From Physcomitrium patens (lineage: Eukaryota; Streptophyta; Bryopsida; Funariales; Funariaceae): a stretch of DNA of 64,000 nt. The DNA lies in assembly GCF_000002425.4 (NCBI RefSeq), contig NC_037253.1:10158567-10222566 (forward strand), in the 5' to 3' direction. The first letter of the stretch is position 1, and each line of letters opens with the position of its first letter. This document shows positions 60,393 through 64,000 of the stretch, one piece after another. The translations under genes were made by a program, and so were the position numbers. The notes under the pieces are model-generated. The model searched no databases, was not told the DNA's origin, and worked only from the letters and a program-made list of their open reading frames with translations.

Positions 60393-62890
60393 ACGGTCCC
60401 TATTGTGACTGGAAATCTTCATTTTCCTTAATAAACATGCATGTGGTTCTAACAATGTCTCAATTTTTCTTCTTGGGGTGGTTTTCCGCTCTGCGACCTT
60501 CTTCACCATAATACAAGTATAGTCTTTCCTCCAAAAACCGCTTTTTTTCTTCTAAAGTTAGGGATTTGACACATACCATGTCAATTTACATGTCTTCCAC
60601 CTCTGAATGTGAATTTAGGCTGCTTATTGATATACTTGGAGCGTGTTGAGTCGTATGTTGTCTTGAGCATTGGTCTTGGTAACGTTGGAATAGGCAGATA
60701 TTGTACTTCACACGTTGGCTAATGACTTGGTTGAATATTTGTAAATTAGAAAGAGATAATAACAAATCTTTCACATCGTCTCTCAAACCTCAATAAAATT
60801 GACTCATTAATGCTTCTTCATCCTAGTTTATGTCGCACGCTAATTATCTGAAATCTTATGCATAGACTGATGTGGAGCATGCCCCTTGTCGTAGCAACCG
60901 GATCTTTGTTGTAATACATTGCGCCTTGTCATGTTCCCCAAATGCTTCCACCAAAGCCTCCAAAAAAGTTTCGAAGTTGTTTAAAATTGATGATCTTTTC
61001 TCAAACAAAGAAGCAAACCATGATAGAGCTTGCCCCATGAGCAAAGTTCCAACTAGTCCAACATGTCGTATTACATGCTAACTTGCTTATAAATGCACCA
61101 GATATTTGGCTGTGGAAGATAAAACAATGTTTTATAAGTATCCAAGTAGTCTAATAGGTTTCAACTATCAATTTACAAACTATTTCTGATTTCAATGTAA
61201 AAGCTTAATCTCAATACAAAGTACTTAGAAACACTATTTTTAATGACTTTAAGCTATTATAAGTACAAGTTCTTTTGTTACTTTGTTAGTTTTATTTTAA
61301 TTTTTTATTTGTATTATTTTTTTTTTTAATTTTTAATTTTTTAATTTTTTAATTTTTAAACCCTAATCCTAGACAGTGAGCTTTGGCAAGCTGTAATTCT
61401 CAATCTGACTGTCCAATTATTGTAAACTTCTACCATTAGTGTGTTTTCAAGTCTTCTAAATGCTCAAGAAGTTTCAATCCAATCCAACTTACAGATTGCA
61501 AGAAAACGCTGTAAATCCACACTGATGTCCCTTAACCGCCGCCTAGAAAGTTGATGATGAACTTTGAATTACAATTTCTCCTTCTCCAATCGTTAATTCT
61601 CATTCAAACTTTGTATGTAGCTTCGTCTTTAAGTCTTCGACTTACTATACTAAAATTCACGTTATTCCAGCTAGTTGATCTCTAGATATTACAAAAACCC
61701 TAAACAACCCCAATCTGCCAACTTCGGATACCTCTTTACACTAATGATCAAATATCCTCTATCCGTACTATTTGATTAATACAAATTTTTACATGCACTT
61801 GGCATATTCAACCATCTACACACTTCTAAAATTTCAATTGCAAATGTTTCTCTTATTTCACAAAACAGTCAAGAGTATTAGCCCTAACTTTATTGCAAAA
61901 AATCCAAATCACCAATACAAACAATGACTTTGAACAATGCTTGCAAAGTCCTCCCAAATCTTATGAAACTAAGTCTTATATCTTTGAAAGGAGCTTGAAG
62001 CTAGCTCTTTGATCCCAAATCCCAATCTCCAAATGCCTCCCTACTTTGCCCTAAGCGACCGTTGTAGTGGCTAGAGGTCTGGTTTCGATCCGGATCTACA
62101 AACGGTCATCTCCCGGATATCAATCTTAGTTATTGTAAAGATTTTTCAGTACTTTCTTATCCTCAACTTCACCTCATTATCTACCATATCATTTTTTTAC
62201 TTCATCTATCTTATTTTTCCTAATTTATGGCCTTTTTAAAGTGATAAAATAGTTTCTACAATCTAAAAAAAAATTTTAATGACAAGCTTTTATCTACTAG
62301 GTATCAAGACAAGAAAATACTCTAAAACCTTTTATAAAGCCTTCCTAAATTATCTTGAGCTCTTATCAATTAAGATGATTAAATATTAATAAAATCTTTT
62401 TTATTTATATTTTCACCATATAATTGTGTTACAACACGACAACGTGACTCCTCTGTCGTATAGTGTTCAGGTTGTAAAATTGTTATTAATCTAATTTGAT
62501 TGATAAAACCTCGAAACTTGGAATGCGCACCATTGAACTTATCTGAAAGGCTTATTCGAGGCTCTTTTTGTTCTAAGACCAACGGTCCTTGTTGAACTAG
62601 AGGCAAAGCTGCTTTTCTTGGTACTGAAGCTTGAGGCTAGTGAATCCTCAATTGTATCATCCCGGATGCTCCATCATTATAAAGTCTTGTAATGATTCTT
62701 TCAATCTCTATATTTCTTTGTGATAACATAGCAAGAGTATGCATAATGGCATCCAACTTGGACTCCAAACTTTCAACCATATTAATATCTTGACCTCCAG
62801 CCTTTTTAAGAGAAGGAAAGAAATGACTCTACAAGAAGGCAGTATTGGTTTAGTGGAGGGTACTCCATAACTTCTAAAATGCCTTAAAAC
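60393..62890 (-). pseudogene. Broken gag of element C
   Basis: Pieces: 62,606-62,440 (PRISLSDKFNGAHSKFRGF matching the intact gag PRVALPEKFDGTRSKFRGF), then an insertion, then 61,044-60,856 (QALSWFASLFEKRSSILNNF) and 60,786-60,586. The N-terminal part lies about 62,890-62,610. Stops in all pieces. Confidence 0.75.
61078..62433. mobile_element. LTR-like insertion (family VIII) in element C gag
   Basis: 1,356 bp interrupting gag. Flanks ACATG (61,073-61,077) and ACACG (62,434-62,438) form a 5-bp duplication with one transition. In minus reading it begins TGTAACACAATTATATGG. No coding frame seen. A CG-containing stretch near 62,040-62,110 resembles a degraded one near 50,880-50,960. Confidence 0.65.
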
Positions 62891-63045
62891 CTTCAAGAAG
62901 AAGTATAATCCACTCTCTCTAAGAAAGATAAGACTCCAATATTATACTAGAAGAAATATCAATTTAGAGGAGGGTAATCTGCAACCTCTAAAATGCCAGC
63001 ACCTTCAAGGAGAGGGGTAATCCACACTCTAACAAAAAAGAACTA

Positions 63046-63056
63046 GCTCTGATATG
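63046..63056 (-). promoter_or_regulatory. Primer binding site remnant of element C
   Basis: Minus reading ATATCAGAGCT, the same core as in the intact element, about 26 bp inside the 5' LTR. Confidence 0.45.
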
Positions 63057-63081
63057 AAAGATGAGTGTAGTCTCGACAAAC

Positions 63082-63440
63082 TATCACCAATTTAGAATAT
63101 TAATTGGAAATCTAAACAAGAAACTCAAGAAGAATTGGCAAGAACTAGATTAATCAAATGAGTACAAAAACAACACTAGAGAGGTGAGCTAGAGCTCCAA
63201 GAGGTGTATTGTCGAGACTGAGAATTTCCTCAGTCTCGACTCCAATATATACTATAAGCTAGGAAGCTTCTCAAGTAGCTTCCACAAACTAGGAAGCTTT
63301 TCAAGGAGCTTCTATGAGTTAAGAAGCTTTTCAAGCAGCTTCTACAAGCTTGAAAACTTCTCAAGTAGCTTCTACAAACTACAAAGCTTCTCGAGAACCT
63401 TCTAGAATCTTCTACAACTTCCTAGTGTATTTCCTTGATA
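63082..63440 (-). repeat. 5' LTR of element C
   Basis: 359 bp with about six diverged AAGCTTCTCAAG(T/C)AGCTTC repeats, a TATA-like region near 63,244-63,256 and the perfect heat shock element at 63,394-63,413. Followed by GCTAC, the target duplication. Confidence 0.8.
63394..63413. promoter_or_regulatory. Perfect four-unit heat shock element in element C 5' LTR
   Basis: Identical 20 bp to 52,478-52,497. In the element's minus direction it sits about 140-160 bp upstream of the TATA-like region, a suitable place for a promoter element. Confidence 0.6.
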
Positions 63441-64000
63441 GCTACTTGATTGAAATGGTATGATCGGCAAGGTGTCTATTTCTTGACTATATATATCATA
63501 AAAAGTAGACAAGACCAAAAGAATAAAAATAGACTATGGTCGTGAACTCAAACTACTAACTTATACTATTCTAAATATTTGACAATAACTACCTCTTCAA
63601 AGGTTGCCTCTTCCCATTTTTAAGGTGGCCAAGAACTAAGAATCTTCATGGTAAAGCCATCTTATCAAGCTACCATTCTTCATTTTATTGCTTTTGGTCT
63701 AGATAGATGTCGTTGGTAGAATCTTCAAACCTTCATTTGTGCATTTACAAGATTACCTTCTAGTTCCCACGTACAGTATTTGATATCATATCCGCACCAA
63801 TAGACCAGATATTCAAGCCTTCCATGTCTTATCTTTGAATCTAATATCTCTTCTACCTCAAATTTAATATGATCATTGATTTCAACCAAAGGAGGTGGTG
63901 GTTGTCTTTGACCTGATCTGTTCGATTCTTTATATCTTTTCAAAAATAAAACATAAAAGACTAGATGAATCTTCATAGATGAAGGTAACTCTAAGCGATA
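63441..64000 (-). mobile_element. Element D interior, right part, running off the window
   Basis: Continues element D from 52,195 after removal of element C. It holds the 3' untranslated region and the end of pol. Confidence 0.75.
63725..63976 (-). pseudogene. Chromodomain end of element D pol
   Basis: Reads FEVEEILDSKIRHGRLEYLV then YWCGYDIKYCTWE. The chromodomain fold residues are largely kept, including the YxVxWxGY core. The N-terminal rest lies beyond 64,000, so integrity cannot be judged. Confidence 0.75.

Larger units (their letters stand above)
52196..63440 (-). mobile_element. Element C: decayed chromovirus with four nested insertions
   Basis: LTRs at 63,082-63,440 (5') and 52,196-52,524 (3'). 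Minus-strand gag, protease, RT, RNase H, integrase and chromodomain are in order, with a polypurine tract at 52,528-52,537 and a primer-site remnant near 63,046-63,056. It contains LTR-like insertions at 53,389-54,626, 55,646-56,999, 59,144-60,392 and 61,078-62,433. Without them the element is about 6 kb, the size of the intact family I copy. It is a related but different family, judged by LTR sequence. Confidence 0.85.

Overview
This is nuclear DNA of a land plant that probably makes flagellated sperm, most likely a moss. Three intron-type host genes of ordinary base composition (about 18.7-30.5 kb) sit between long AT-rich blocks of decayed LTR retrotransposons. The moss guess rests on an alpha-tubulin acetyltransferase gene (a family tied to cilia and absent from flowering plants), a Rab21-type GTPase, and very AT-rich Ty3/gypsy and Ty1/copia elements. 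The species is not proven. A 100-N assembly gap lies at 40,494-40,593.

Left block (1-18,679): the centre is one intact-looking Ty3/gypsy chromovirus at 3,666-9,679, with 530-bp LTRs differing at 7 sites, a perfect 5-bp target duplication, and open gag and pol in different frames. It has inserted into the LTR of an older copy of its own family lying in the opposite orientation (element B, 3,385-15,144 on minus). A second decayed minus copy (element A) fills about 370-3,384. Element B abuts a decayed copia element (15,145-18,679, plus).

Gene island: ATAT/MEC-17 alpha-tubulin acetyltransferase on minus (five coding exons, 22,138 to 19,754, 450 codons, both catalytic residues present); Rab21-like GTPase on minus (24,386-25,054, one exon); and, across a 1.26-kb divergent promoter region, an AsmA-like membrane-anchored protein on plus (26,316-30,009, about nine exons). 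The last gene has an in-frame TGA that one of two 3' splice-site choices would remove.

Right block (30,560-64,000): decayed gypsy and copia remains plus solo LTRs. The clearest structure is a nest. Element C (52,196-63,440, minus chromovirus) inserted into element D, leaving GCTAT/GCTAC. C was then hit by four LTR-like insertions at 53,389, 55,646, 59,144 and 61,078. A 1.24-kb LTR family (here 'family II') occurs in five copies, all in one orientation. An unexplained stretch of normal base composition (42,485-43,290) stands out in the decayed DNA.

The retrotransposon LTRs carry stress-type promoter motifs: a perfect heat-shock-element array preserved in both LTRs of element C, and a G-box/ABRE palindrome plus TATA box in the intact element.
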